Positions 52,859-63,800 of a stretch of 64,000 nucleotides of DNA are shown piece after piece (positions within the stretch are counted from its first letter, which is position 1; each line of letters starts with the position of its first letter). The notes under the pieces are model-generated. The model saw nothing but the letters and a program-made list of their open reading frames with translations. It was not told where the DNA came from and did no database searches. The stretch is from Paludibacteraceae bacterium (lineage in GTDB: Bacteria; Bacteroidota; Bacteroidia; Bacteroidales; Paludibacteraceae). The position numbers and the translations under genes were made by a program. The stretch covers positions 100,250 to 164,249 of the forward strand of contig JAFXPK010000004.1 in assembly GCA_017527905.1 (NCBI GenBank), read 5' to 3'.

Positions 52859-53234
52859 TAAAAACGCTCAGTCCTTCCACATCTTAGAAATAGTAAATCG
52901 TAAATAGTAAATGGTCTGAATGCCCAATGTGGCAATTGCCCCCGCCGTATTGTCTCTTGTGAACGAATCCTCTTGAATCCATCCCTGAGACTCTTAATTC
53001 TTAATTCATAACTCATAGCTTGCCACTTGACATGTTTCATATCGCATGAAAGTTTGTTCATAAAATAATAAAGTATATCTTTTAAATATCATTTTAATGA
53101 TAAATCACAATGGAAGTATGCCCGATTTTTACTTTTATTTGAGAAAAAACAAATAAAAAATTGGTTATTGGTTGTATTTTACGTGAAATTTCTTATATTC
53201 GCGATACTAAAAAAACAAAAAGGAACGGATAAAC
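52859..53234. other. 376-bp intergenic region with repeat remnants and a promoter
   Basis: It contains AAATAGTAAATCGTAAATAGTAAAT at 52888-52913, which matches the core of the repeat before prs, and a short CTTAATTCTTAATTC duplication near 52992. The right end is an AT-rich promoter region for the MORN gene. No gene is supported. Confidence 0.6.
53172..53201 (+). promoter_or_regulatory. Candidate promoter of the MORN gene
   Basis: TTGT (53172-53175), 18 bases, then TATATTCG (53194-53201), close to the Bacteroidota consensus. The start codon lies 34 bases beyond. Confidence 0.6.
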
Positions 53235-53705
53235 ATGAAAGCAAAAATTTTGGCGATTGTCGCAATCCTTGCTCTTACTGGCATTGAGGCGAATGCACAA
53301 TGTAAAGGGAAATGCAGAAATGGTTTCGGTACATTCACCTTCGAAAGTGGTGAAACGTATACTGGCAACTTCGTTGACGGTAAATTCGAGGGAAAGGGAA
53401 CTTACAAGTTTAAGTCCGGTTCTGTCTATGAAGGCGAATATAAGGCAGGCGTTCGTGAAGGACAAGGAAAGTTCACGTACCCTACGGGTGACGTATACGA
53501 GGGTCCTTTCGTGAATGGTAAGCCAGAGGGCGTTGGTGTATACACTTACTCCAACGGCGATAGATACGAAGGCGAATTCAAGAACGGTAAGAAACACGGT
53601 AACGGTGTCTACACGTTCGCTAGCGGAACCAAGCAGACGGGCGTTTTCGAAGATGGTGATATCATCGAGGAGATCAGCATCGAGCGTCCTAGAAAGAATG
53701 GTTAA
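53235..53705 (+). CDS. Secreted MORN-repeat protein
   Basis: A 156-residue protein with a signal peptide (about residues 1-21, ending IEANAQ) and about five MORN repeats of 23 residues covering most of the mature chain, such as GETYTGNFVDGKFEGKGTY and GDRYEGEFKNGKKHGNGVY. MORN repeats form a flat beta-hairpin ladder used as a binding scaffold. The gene has its own promoter and terminator, so it is probably an abundant stand-alone protein. Location is periplasmic or outer surface. Partner unknown. Confidence 0.93.
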   Translation: MKAKILAIVAILALTGIEANAQCKGKCRNGFGTFTFESGETYTGNFVDGKFEGKGTYKFKSGSVYEGEYKAGVREGQGKFTYPTGDVYEGPFVNGKPEGVGVYTYSNGDRYEGEFKNGKKHGNGVYTFASGTKQTGVFEDGDIIEEISIERPRKNG

Positions 53706-53725
53706 TTTTTGAATTTTAAAGGTTT

Positions 53726-53758
53726 AAAGGGACATTCCTTTCGGGGTGTCCTTTTTTT
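53726..53758 (+). terminator. Rho-independent terminator after the MORN gene
   Basis: AAGGGACA (53727-53734) pairs with TGTCCTTT (53747-53754), including one G-T wobble, and seven T residues lie at 53752-53758. The next gene's usable ATG is only six bases beyond, at 53764. Confidence 0.85.
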
Positions 53759-53763
53759 GTGAT

Positions 53764-54717
53764 ATGGCGAGATATATCCTCTTTTTACCCTTGGTCCTCC
53801 CTCTGTTCGCACTCTCGTGCTCGGATGGATTCAATGTGGGCCAAGATGGTGCGGAGTCCTCTGTGGCGGACTGCACCTCCCAGAACTTGTTGCTCTCCGA
53901 TTCGCTGGTGGCGGATTCCATAGCGGTTGATTCCGCTCATGCCATCCACGCCGATTCGGTGCGCATCGTCATCGAGTTCTTCGACGCCTTCGGTGAACCG
54001 ATGAACCACCCTGTGGAGATTCAACTGGAGGATAATTTCTTCCCTGACACCCGCATGACGGACCACCATGGCACGCTCACCTATATGACGCACAAGGATC
54101 ACGTCGTCTACGTGGTCTACTCGAACGATACGCTGATCACGTATGAGAACATGAAAGGTGGGGAGGAACTGACCGACCACCTCCAACTGAATGTGCGCCC
54201 TATGTATGGTAGGATTATGGACAACAACGGTACGCCCCATGTCAATATGCCTGTCCATATGCACTTCCGTAGCGGAAGGAAGGACCGCACCTCCGCCTGT
54301 GGCTCCGATGTGCTTTTCACCACCGACTCTTCAGGTTATTACCACACGTATGTGCCTACGTATTTCCATAGCATTGTCCTGCGTACTTGCGGCTTTGTCT
54401 TTGGCGTGATCCCTCGCGCCGAGTTCGAGTCTTACCCGAAGCAGAACTTCCTCTTCGATCCGTTCGAGGTGGAGAACCGATGCGCGTATGGCTTGCCTCG
54501 TCATGAGTTTTTCCTGGAGATACCTGTCTCGGAAGGCTATGATAAGATGTCTGTCGAGGCGAAGAATTGGCCTGCGTTGTTCGCATTGGACCAGACACTG
54601 GAAATGGAGGAGTCCGCGGTCGTTAAGATTGTCTTCCCTCATCGCACTTCCGCCTATAAACTGAAGAAACGAAACGGCGCGTTCTACGTGCCTAAAATGC
54701 AGGTGTGCATACGATGA
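53764..54717 (+). CDS. Hypothetical lipoprotein with carboxypeptidase-regulatory-like beta domains
   Basis: About 317 residues with a lipoprotein signal (lipobox ALSC) from the ATG at 53764; a GTG at 53746 is in frame but lies inside the terminator. The mature part begins with a Ser/Asp/Ala-rich linker, then two beta-sandwich-like segments. One starts VRIVIEFFDAFGEPMN and one starts MYGRIMDNNGTPHVNMPVHM, with TTDSSGYYHTYVP as in carboxypeptidase-regulatory or CNA-B-type domains. Probably a surface or periplasmic lipoprotein. Convergent with the GldB-like gene. No specific function is known. Confidence 0.78.
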   Translation: MARYILFLPLVLPLFALSCSDGFNVGQDGAESSVADCTSQNLLLSDSLVADSIAVDSAHAIHADSVRIVIEFFDAFGEPMNHPVEIQLEDNFFPDTRMTDHHGTLTYMTHKDHVVYVVYSNDTLITYENMKGGEELTDHLQLNVRPMYGRIMDNNGTPHVNMPVHMHFRSGRKDRTSACGSDVLFTTDSSGYYHTYVPTYFHSIVLRTCGFVFGVIPRAEFESYPKQNFLFDPFEVENRCAYGLPRHEFFLEIPVSEGYDKMSVEAKNWPALFALDQTLEMEESAVVKIVFPHRTSAYKLKKRNGAFYVPKMQVCIR

Positions 54718-54799
54718 CCACGTCGGAGGCTTGATGGCCTCTGGTGCGTTTAAAACCGCTCTTTTCGGGCGATTTTACTCTTTCCCCTATTGATGTTTT

Positions 54800-55909
54800 T
54801 TATGGATTATACCTTGAACCTTGCAGGATTTTCTGCGAGTTGTTCTCGTGGATCAGGTCTGTCAGACTCAAGTTCGGGTTGCGCTCCATGTATCGCGCGA
54901 TGATCTGCCAACCCAACCATACGGCGGCCCTTCCCGGAGCGGTGTATTTTTCGGTGGAGAAGTACTTGGTGGAGCCTGCCATGATGACGAAGTCTGTGAT
55001 GATCTTGTTGTCGGTCTCGAACAGGAGGTTATTCTCCCGGAGGTAGTTCCACATGCTCGCCTCGTTTTTCTCGCACCATTCCCACTCATCCTTCGAATAG
55101 CCCATGATGTTCTTCTCGTCTTCCTGTGGCAGGATGGCCTCTGTGATGTAGAGCATCTTGCCGAAGTAGAGCAGGTTGTCGAGCAGGTTCCCCGCCTCGA
55201 TCTCAAGAGGGAAGTGCTCGCAGGTGCACTCGTAGATGGCGTCCGTCACCATCCGCTCACGCTTCAGGTTCTTGATCTGGTATTGGTAGATGCCCGGCAC
55301 GTATTGGTAGTTCTTGTAGTCCTCCCCGAGGAAGTATTCGAGCGACACGTATAGCGTGTTCTCGTCGATGCTCAGATAGTCTCCGAAACCCGAAAAAATG
55401 TAGAATATGTTCTGCGGTATCTCATAGCCAGGGATGAGCTGTTGCGCCCGTGAGAAGGCTTTCGTGAAGTAGGCGTTGAGGTCGGACACCTCTTGGTACT
55501 TCTCCTGACAATCCTTGTAAAGGTCGTGGTAGGCCTCGTTGGAGAGGAAGAGGTAGAAGAGTGTCTCGTCGGCGACGTCGTATCCGCTGGACAATTCGCC
55601 TAGCATCATGAGGTAGTGCTTGAACTGCTCCGGATACTTCCCTTTGATTTGCTCGATCTTCTGCCCTAGGCAAAGGGAGTCTTCGTCTGGAATGTTCACC
55701 TTCAACCGGTCGTAGTCGCCAGCCACAGCGGGTCTGTGGATGCAGTTGTCCAGCTCGTAGATGACCTGGTCGAATCGCTCGTAGTTGATGGTGGCTTCCG
55801 CTTGCTGCGTCTCCTGCTGCTCTTTGAAACGGTTCTGATGACCGCCGTTGCAGGCGGAGAATAGGGCCATGGCGCCTAAACATGCGGCTATTGTTGCATT
55901 CCTTCTCAT
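54800..55909 (-). CDS. gldB: GldB-family lipoprotein
   Basis: A 369-residue lipoprotein (lipobox FSAC, Cys20). It matches the GldB family: NYERFDQVIYELD near the N-terminus, the YFTKAFSRAQQLIPGYEIP region, and a C-terminal APGRAAVWLGWQIIARYM segment. In Flavobacterium johnsoniae GldB is needed for gliding. Non-gliding Bacteroidota also keep it, where it is thought to serve cell-envelope or T9SS-related functions. It follows the ABC-F gene on the minus strand across a terminator-like hairpin. Confidence 0.88.
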   Translation of the reverse strand: MRRNATIAACLGAMALFSACNGGHQNRFKEQQETQQAEATINYERFDQVIYELDNCIHRPAVAGDYDRLKVNIPDEDSLCLGQKIEQIKGKYPEQFKHYLMMLGELSSGYDVADETLFYLFLSNEAYHDLYKDCQEKYQEVSDLNAYFTKAFSRAQQLIPGYEIPQNIFYIFSGFGDYLSIDENTLYVSLEYFLGEDYKNYQYVPGIYQYQIKNLKRERMVTDAIYECTCEHFPLEIEAGNLLDNLLYFGKMLYITEAILPQEDEKNIMGYSKDEWEWCEKNEASMWNYLRENNLLFETDNKIITDFVIMAGSTKYFSTEKYTAPGRAAVWLGWQIIARYMERNPNLSLTDLIHENNSQKILQGSRYNP

Positions 55910-55930
55910 CTTTCTCCCTCCTATTGATTG

Positions 55931-55961
55931 AAAAAGAGGAGACGTGTGGTCACGCCTCCTC
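55931..55961 (-). terminator. Terminator-like hairpin between the ABC-F and GldB genes
   Basis: On the minus strand GAGGAG (55961-55956) pairs with CTCCTC (55941-55936), an inner CGTG/CACG helix adds stability, and a five-T run lies at 55935-55931. It lies between the ABC-F stop (55978) and the GldB start (55909). Confidence 0.8.
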
Positions 55962-55977
55962 CCTGCTTGTGTGATTA

Positions 55978-57636
<1,659 letters not shown>

Positions 57637-57676
57637 TTATTCTCTATTCTCAAATTCGTAGAGGGTTCCTTCGGCT

Positions 57677-58384
57677 TTATAGCCTATTAATTTCGCATTT
57701 CAGGGTCACTTCATTTATTGTGTCGTAGATGATCACGCCATTACTGTCTATGTACCCATGGTTCTCGTATTCCTCCTCCCCATACCGTTCAATGGGGATT
57801 GCGTCGTCCTTGTAGTAGGTTCTCTTGTGGAAGTAGTAGTGGATTTTCAGGTCGTTGTCGATGGTGAAATAGTTCTCGTCTGTCAGAACATCTTCCACTA
57901 GTTCCAGGGAATAATGGTTGTGCATGCATTGTGAGGAGATGGGCTCGAAGTTTTTATCGAAGGTGAGGATGTAGCCTAATGTCTCATCCGTCTCGAGGTC
58001 CATGGCTAATAGGGTGAAGTATTTGGAGGTGTCTGGTAAATACCCGACTATGTGGTTGCATGCCGGGAATGAATTCTTGGTGGAGTCAGACGTGTGGTTG
58101 AGAATGTAGGCCAATAGTTCATGCCAAGCGTAATCGAACTCTGCGTGGTAGGAGGGGTCTTCATCCAACGCATGGGTGTCCATTCGTAGTTTGTACGGCA
58201 AGGTCAGTTGTTTGCTTGACTCCAGTTTCGCCCTGAAATTCTTGCGGTATTGAGCAGCCTCTTGGACGTCTGTCCCTGTCTTGCATCCTGCGAGTATGAG
58301 GAGGCAAAACAATACGCTTAATGCGAGATGATATAATCTTTTTGTCATGCTTGTTGTTCTGTACTTGTCTGTCCGTGCAATCAT
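57677..58384 (-). CDS. Hypothetical lipoprotein
   Basis: A 235-residue lipoprotein with lipobox LAGC. The frame starts at 58384, overlapping the upstream gene by four bases (ATGA), while the ATG at 58348 gives a more typical signal of 21 residues. The mature part has no recognised domain; it contains DETLGYILTFDKNFEPISS and KIHYYFHKRTYY segments. It is the last of the row of small minus-strand genes downstream of the large zincin protein. Function unknown; a role as an immunity lipoprotein is only a possibility. Confidence 0.72.
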   Translation of the reverse strand: MIARTDKYRTTSMTKRLYHLALSVLFCLLILAGCKTGTDVQEAAQYRKNFRAKLESSKQLTLPYKLRMDTHALDEDPSYHAEFDYAWHELLAYILNHTSDSTKNSFPACNHIVGYLPDTSKYFTLLAMDLETDETLGYILTFDKNFEPISSQCMHNHYSLELVEDVLTDENYFTIDNDLKIHYYFHKRTYYKDDAIPIERYGEEEYENHGYIDSNGVIIYDTINEVTLKCEINRL

Positions 58385-58734
58385 GCCGTAAAGGCTTTTT
58401 TTAATACCAAAATTTTGATTGCTACAACAATCAGGAAGGAACTAACAGACAAGAAATCTTGACTGAAAAAAATAATCATAAAAAAATACCATAACGTATC
58501 TATTCCTAATACATTGGCGACAACCAGATAGTTGGAAACTTTCGGTTTATTACAGAAAATATATATTACAAACAATTCTAAAAGGAATTGCAATGTAAAT
58601 GGAACAACAAGAAACGCGTCGACAAATGAATCAGATCCTTCGTACAATTCTGGTCCTGAATTTATATATTCCCAAATGATAATCACAATCAAATTCAAAA
58701 TCAGCTTGATTGTTAATGTTCCCAAAAGTTTCAT
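58381..58734 (-). CDS. Small membrane protein, three predicted helices
   Basis: A 117-residue very hydrophobic protein with about three membrane segments (residues about 5-25, 43-62 and 70-110). No family is recognised. The gene is AT-rich and overlaps the following lipoprotein gene by four bases, so the two are translationally coupled. It lies in the row of small genes downstream of the zincin protein. Confidence 0.68.
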   Translation of the reverse strand: MKLLGTLTIKLILNLIVIIIWEYINSGPELYEGSDSFVDAFLVVPFTLQFLLELFVIYIFCNKPKVSNYLVVANVLGIDTLWYFFMIIFFSQDFLSVSSFLIVVAIKILVLKKAFTA

Positions 58735-58861
58735 TTTACTAGTTATGTTTATATTTAATTGTACACTTTTGCGTCAGCCAATCCATTTGCCGCTTTCCCA
58801 TGATTCATCGAATCCATCTCATGTTATGCGGTTTTGTGTCTTTATAAGTCGATTAGTTATA

Positions 58862-59293
58862 TTATGTTTTTTTTAATTCTTTGTAATAGAAGGAATAAAG
58901 TAACAAGGCATAAAGCAATGCGTTAAGCAAAAAACAAATGATGGGAGATAGAAGGAACTCCCCTCTGAAGAATGCCAAACTTAATGCCGCAATGCTGACT
59001 AAGACGAAGAGCGCAACAACTTCTATTCCCAGAAAGACGGTGATTGCAATTCTGATATCCTTATTTGTCGCTTGCCCTATAATACATATGATAATCAATG
59101 AGATAAAACAAAATGCGATTATAAGCGGCATATGTCCCAATCTCTTAATCCATGTTGCGACAGGCCAGCTGTCCGGGTTCATTGCTTCAGGCATGAAAAG
59201 GATTAAAAGTAGTATTATCACATAAATGAAGGCCTTGCCCAGTGACTCGATATTCTTACTCGATATGTCTTTTTCTTTAGATGTCATATTCAA
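58862..59293 (-). CDS. Small membrane protein, four predicted helices
   Basis: A 143-residue protein with about four hydrophobic segments (about 20-37, 50-70, 78-105 and 115-135) after a charged start (MTSKEKDISSKNIESLGK). No family is recognised. AT-rich, same strand as its neighbours, 127 bases before the next gene. Membrane proteins of this size do occur among immunity proteins, but there is no direct evidence. Confidence 0.68.
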   Translation of the reverse strand: MNMTSKEKDISSKNIESLGKAFIYVIILLLILFMPEAMNPDSWPVATWIKRLGHMPLIIAFCFISLIIICIIGQATNKDIRIAITVFLGIEVVALFVLVSIAALSLAFFRGEFLLSPIICFLLNALLYALLLYSFYYKELKKT

Positions 59294-59814
59294 TTATTGT
59301 GTGGTTTATCCAAGCAAACATTATCAAAGATAACGAACAAAAATAGCCAATGGATATCCTAAATGTTTTTTTGTTTATCAAACTATTCTTTCCCATCTGC
59401 AATCACTTTTTAATTAAATGATTCACATTGCCTTCCTTTTTGCCTAGGTATATCATTTGACGTATTCCTTCATGATGCCCGAATTATTTGAAGTCTTTGA
59501 AGCCATTGATGTGTAGCCCGGTATGCCCGCATATCCGCTTTGCGACACGAAGGACAGCAGAAACAGCAGCGGGAGCAGCCTGGATAGGGTTCTTGTTTTT
59601 AGCATATTATTATTCGTTTTTTGTTATTCCTTATTTCTTCGTTGACGAGGTGGCTGTTTTTTGTGCTTTGTGGAATTAATCCTCCACTAATAGCCTCTGT
59701 TCTTCATCCCCGCCGACAACCACTGATGAGTTGTTTTTTCAAGACCACATCGATTAAAATTATTCCTCTCACATAGAATTCATTATCTAATGCAGTTGGT
59801 GTGATGTGAAAATA
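59294..59814. other. 521-bp region containing a signal-peptide fragment
   Basis: The only coding signal is the minus-strand 50-codon frame at 59453-59605. The rest is AT-rich without recognisable features. A 63-codon plus-strand frame (59488-59679) overlaps it and is not supported. Confidence 0.5.
59453..59605 (-). pseudogene. Orphan secretion-signal fragment, probable remnant of a larger gene
   Basis: A 50-codon frame from an ATG at 59605 to a TGA at 59453. The first 27 residues are a well-formed signal peptide (basic LKTRTLSRLL, a long hydrophobic core, cleavage near GYAG). About 23 more residues follow (PGYTSMASKTSNNSG), then the stop. The fragment is clearly more GC-rich than the surrounding DNA. 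It looks like the N-terminus of an exported protein whose body was deleted, although a short secreted peptide is possible. Confidence 0.5.
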
Positions 59815-60342
59815 TTAATACTCGCCATAGTTTGTACATTCGCCAAACTCGGCAGTCTGGGGATTAAACAATCTGAACTCGTAACAGCCGTCATATATTC
59901 CACATAGTTCAAGCTCCATTGAAAAATCATCATTTGCATCTTCCACCCAACGTATTTGTCGAACAAAAGTGGGAGAATCCCATCCTCTTCTCGACTTGAA
60001 ATGAGGGACTCTGTCTGGAACTATAACTTCCTTATATAAACTTCCATCTGCATTGAATAAGAAACAATTATAGTTGAATTCTCCTATTTTCTCCTCTGGC
60101 ACGACAAGAATTTTATCCATGGTAGGACATGGCAACGCAATTTTTATATTGGTTACCGTGTGTTTCCCCTGGTCGCAATCTTCCCATCTTATACCAACCG
60201 TATGTTTTTTAAAATCTTCTATCGATGAAGTATACCAGAAATTTTCCTCGAAAGAAAGCCCATTCCTCAGGAAATCTTCCTTGTCGAATTTTTTTACAAG
60301 GGATTGGTCATTATACCATTCAAAATTGGTTATCTTATCCAT
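59815..60342 (-). CDS. Hypothetical soluble protein, candidate immunity protein
   Basis: A 175-residue protein with no signal or membrane segment, rich in aromatic and acidic residues. It contains WYTSSIEDFKKHTVGIRWED and SMELELCGIYDGCYEFRLF, suggesting a beta-rich soluble fold. No family is recognised. It is AT-rich and follows the large zincin gene and the 88-residue gene on the same strand. Small soluble acidic proteins in this position are typical of immunity proteins in polymorphic toxin loci; this is inferred. Confidence 0.72.
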   Translation of the reverse strand: MDKITNFEWYNDQSLVKKFDKEDFLRNGLSFEENFWYTSSIEDFKKHTVGIRWEDCDQGKHTVTNIKIALPCPTMDKILVVPEEKIGEFNYNCFLFNADGSLYKEVIVPDRVPHFKSRRGWDSPTFVRQIRWVEDANDDFSMELELCGIYDGCYEFRLFNPQTAEFGECTNYGEY

Positions 60343-60441
60343 GGTAGCTATTGTTTGTTCTTTTTTTGTTATTTATATTATTGTAATAGAGTTTCTAAAT
60401 AAAGATGATAATTCATGATGAATATATTTTCTAAATCGATT

Positions 60442-60708
60442 TCATTTCCAGATTGTTTTTGAAAAATCATACTCTATATCCTTGCAAAGTCTGAACTTCC
60501 GATTCTCGTAGGCTTCTTTGTTTTCTCTAATGTTATCAGCCAAATATCCCAGTGACTCGTACGGCTGCTCTATCTCGCTCTGTGTCATTGTGTAGTAAAC
60601 ACTATAATCTGTTATTTCATTGCAAAAACAAACTGATATTAAATAGATGCCATCAATTATCTCAATGGAATAATTCCACCTGTCCATGTACAATACGGTT
60701 GCTGTCAT
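60442..60708 (-). CDS. Small soluble protein, candidate immunity protein
   Basis: An 88-residue protein without a signal or membrane segment. It starts MTATVLYMDRWNYSIEII, then alternating hydrophobic strands, and a helical C-terminal half (LGYLADNIRENKEAYENRK). It is the first gene after the large zincin protein (144 bases beyond its stop) and is AT-rich. The position and size fit a cognate immunity protein, but no family match can be claimed. Confidence 0.68.
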   Translation of the reverse strand: MTATVLYMDRWNYSIEIIDGIYLISVCFCNEITDYSVYYTMTQSEIEQPYESLGYLADNIRENKEAYENRKFRLCKDIEYDFSKTIWK

Positions 60709-60852
60709 TTTATTCTAATTAACTTATATTCAATGTTTTATACATCTCTTCCCCCATGATTGTTTCGTTGTCGTCTTCCTGGGGAATAGTCTAATCATAT
60801 CAACCCTTTTAATTCGGAATATGCGCAAAAAAAGCAATGATGTTTTTATTTG

Positions 60853-63800
60853 TTACCTCCTACGTCCAAACGCATTATATCCTTTATATTTATTGATATG
60901 TAGTATGTCATAGGCTCTGATGATTGCTTCTTCGAGGGAAGGGTCAGCGTAATCCATTACATTCCTGCTATCATTTCCTGAACTGTACTCTGGCAGTTCT
61001 ATCATGTCAAACGGATGCAGCAATCCAAATATAAGATGACCAACTTCGTGAGGCGTGGTGTAATCTTTGCTGTATTTTGACAGTACGGACGCATGCCTTC
61101 CATATTGATTCATGCTTGGATATGAGGCATTTGTTCGTGCATATCCGGATATATATCTCGAATTATTCTTGCCTGGTACTTTTAATATGTAATCGGAAGG
61201 CACAATCAGAATACTATAAAAATCATCAGAATAATTTTCAGTAGCGAATTCTTCTCCTTTTCCCACTCCAAATTGATAGTTAGAGATTATTTCAGCTTTT
61301 TCGTCGAACTTGAAATAGATATTAACTGGATTGTAAATCTCGTTTAATGATTTTTTGACGGCTTCGTAATTAAATTCCTGACATTTTGTGATATTCCCGT
61401 TTTTATCTTTTCCGTTCAAGACTCTCACATGCATCCTGTATTCTTGACGCTCGCAAGGAATGACAAATAGTTTGTATATTACTTCCCCTGATTTCGACAC
61501 TTTAATGTGCGGGATTTCCTCCTTATTTGTAGGAATTGAATTGCATGTCACGGAAATAGATATGGTTTTATTGGATTCGTTTGAACCGTTCCTTTTCACT
61601 GTTATGCTTGATGAGGAGGATTTGAATTCCAACTCGTTCAATTTGAAACCCTCTGCTGACAGATTCACACTGTACGTTTCCGATGGTTTTATGTACATGA
61701 ATTGGTAGTTGTCATAGACATTGTCTTTACTATTAATATTTTTTCCCTGATATAGGGCTTTCGTATAGTTTGGTGTTTCATCTACTTTGTGAGGGTGTAG
61801 TAACTTGCCATTATTGTCTCTTTCCACAATGTGTATTGGCATAATGTTTTCTTTTACAGTAAAATATTCAACCCACTCTTCTATGCGTTTTATGGCTTGC
61901 TGTTCGTTTAGATTTTTATCGATTTCCACATATATTATAGTTTCTATCTGACTATATGATGCATAAATGATCAATCCGAAAGATCTTTGACCGTCTTTAT
62001 ACAAACATGCGTCAATGTTCGAAAAATCTATTTCACTTTCTTTTTCTGTTCGATTTTCGCCATACATTAGGAATCCAAATTTAGATTCTATTGTCTTTGA
62101 CTTTAATTGGGTTTTGTAGGAGCAATATGGTGCACTGTATTGGCTATAGGGTATTTTACACTTTGTGTTTCTATGCATTTCAGTTATGTCATTCGCTAAC
62201 TCGTCATATGCTCGTGCGAGGAATTTTTGATTAAGCAGTTTGTTGAAAATTTCAGTTCCTCTGTCTCCCCCTGATTTTACTTGTTTGTCGTATGAAACGA
62301 AGAAATCTTTTTGCTGGACAATCTGGTCTCGATATGTTCCCCTTACAGGGGAAAGAGAGGCCAACCAATGGAATTCATTCGATTGGTTATGCTCAAACAA
62401 CAGATAATTTACCCATTCCATGAATTCGTCTTGGGCTTTGTCGAAATCTTTTTCTTCATGCAATATTATTTCCAATATTGCGTCGATTGAATGGTCTTCC
62501 GCAAAAAATGATATGATACCAAATGAAATTCCGTCTTTAAAGTAAAATCCCGCTTTTACTCGGCTTTTTGCGCTTCTCATCTCTTCCTTTTCAGATATCT
62601 TGTAGTCGGATATTTGGGGATTGTTTTTGTAGGATAATAACATCATATTTGTATAGCCAATAGATGGTATGTCATAGCTTCTCTCTACAAAGAAGGTTTT
62701 TTTGTTCATTGGTAATTTAAAGGATTTCGGGTTGTTGATAAATAAATCAGTAATTATTACCCCGTTATCATCAAATGTAAATGTAGGAACAGCATCTTTT
62801 TGGTGTATTTTGTCGGAAAGTCCGTTGCGTAGAATGGAATGTATTTTAATGAATAAATCGGTTTGGTCTTCTACAGATCTTTCCTCGGCATCTGGGGCTA
62901 TACCTACAGCTATATCTGACACCCATGTGAAGTCTCTCCATTGGAATGCTCCATCCTCATCCTTCTCCAAGAACGGTATCACATAGTCCTTGTGTGTATC
63001 CAGCAGATTCCACTGCCAGGCGGTGAGGTAGTTGCCTTGCGGTGAGCAGTAGTCCATGAGGTTGGAACGGCTGGACTGCTTGCAGGTCTCTCCCTGCTTC
63101 GCCCCGCCGAACTCGAAGGTGTGCTCGAGGGCGAAGACACCATGCCCTATCTCGTGGGCTACGGTGGACGGGATGTCCGTGTTGCCGTCGAGGAAGATGT
63201 AGCCCACCGGCTTGCAGCGCGGCATGTCGCCCATCACATCTCCCGTCTCGGCCTTCGGCAGGATGAAGATGTAGGCGTGGTCGGCTTGGGCGCTGTTGGT
63301 GTTGTTCTGCTTGAAGCCTACGTTCGTGTTGTATAGGTTCTTCAGTTGGGTCATCTCCGCAGTCTCCGTCTTCATGAAGCCGGAACCCTCTATGGCGAGT
63401 CCGTCCTTGAGGAACTCGAATTCCGGATCGTTCTCTGTCCCGAAGTTCTCCTCCATGACGACCTCGAACTTCTTGCCGAACGGCAGGTAGGTCTCGTCCA
63501 ACTTCTGCTGGATGGCCTCCTTGTCCACCTTCGCGCCTAGCACCGGCACGATGTGGAGCGTCTTGGTCTCGTTGCGTAGCGTGGCGAGATGGGCCCGTCC
63601 TAGTGTGAGGTTGGTGCAGGTTTCTGCGCCGTTGGCCTTCGCCATGGCGTAGATGTCCAGACGCTTGTCGACTTCGCTGGCGAAGATCTGGATGCGGAAA
63701 GTGTTGCTGCCGATGAGTTCCGCTGGCAGTGTGACGGTCTGTTTGGCGGATCGGCAGATGAATTCGATGACGTTCGGTCCGACGGAGTTGTCCCCGCCCT

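Noticed and set aside
59488..59679. 63-codon plus-strand frame
   Set aside because: It overlaps the minus-strand signal-peptide fragment, which has a more convincing protein sequence, and it is on the opposite strand to all neighbouring genes.
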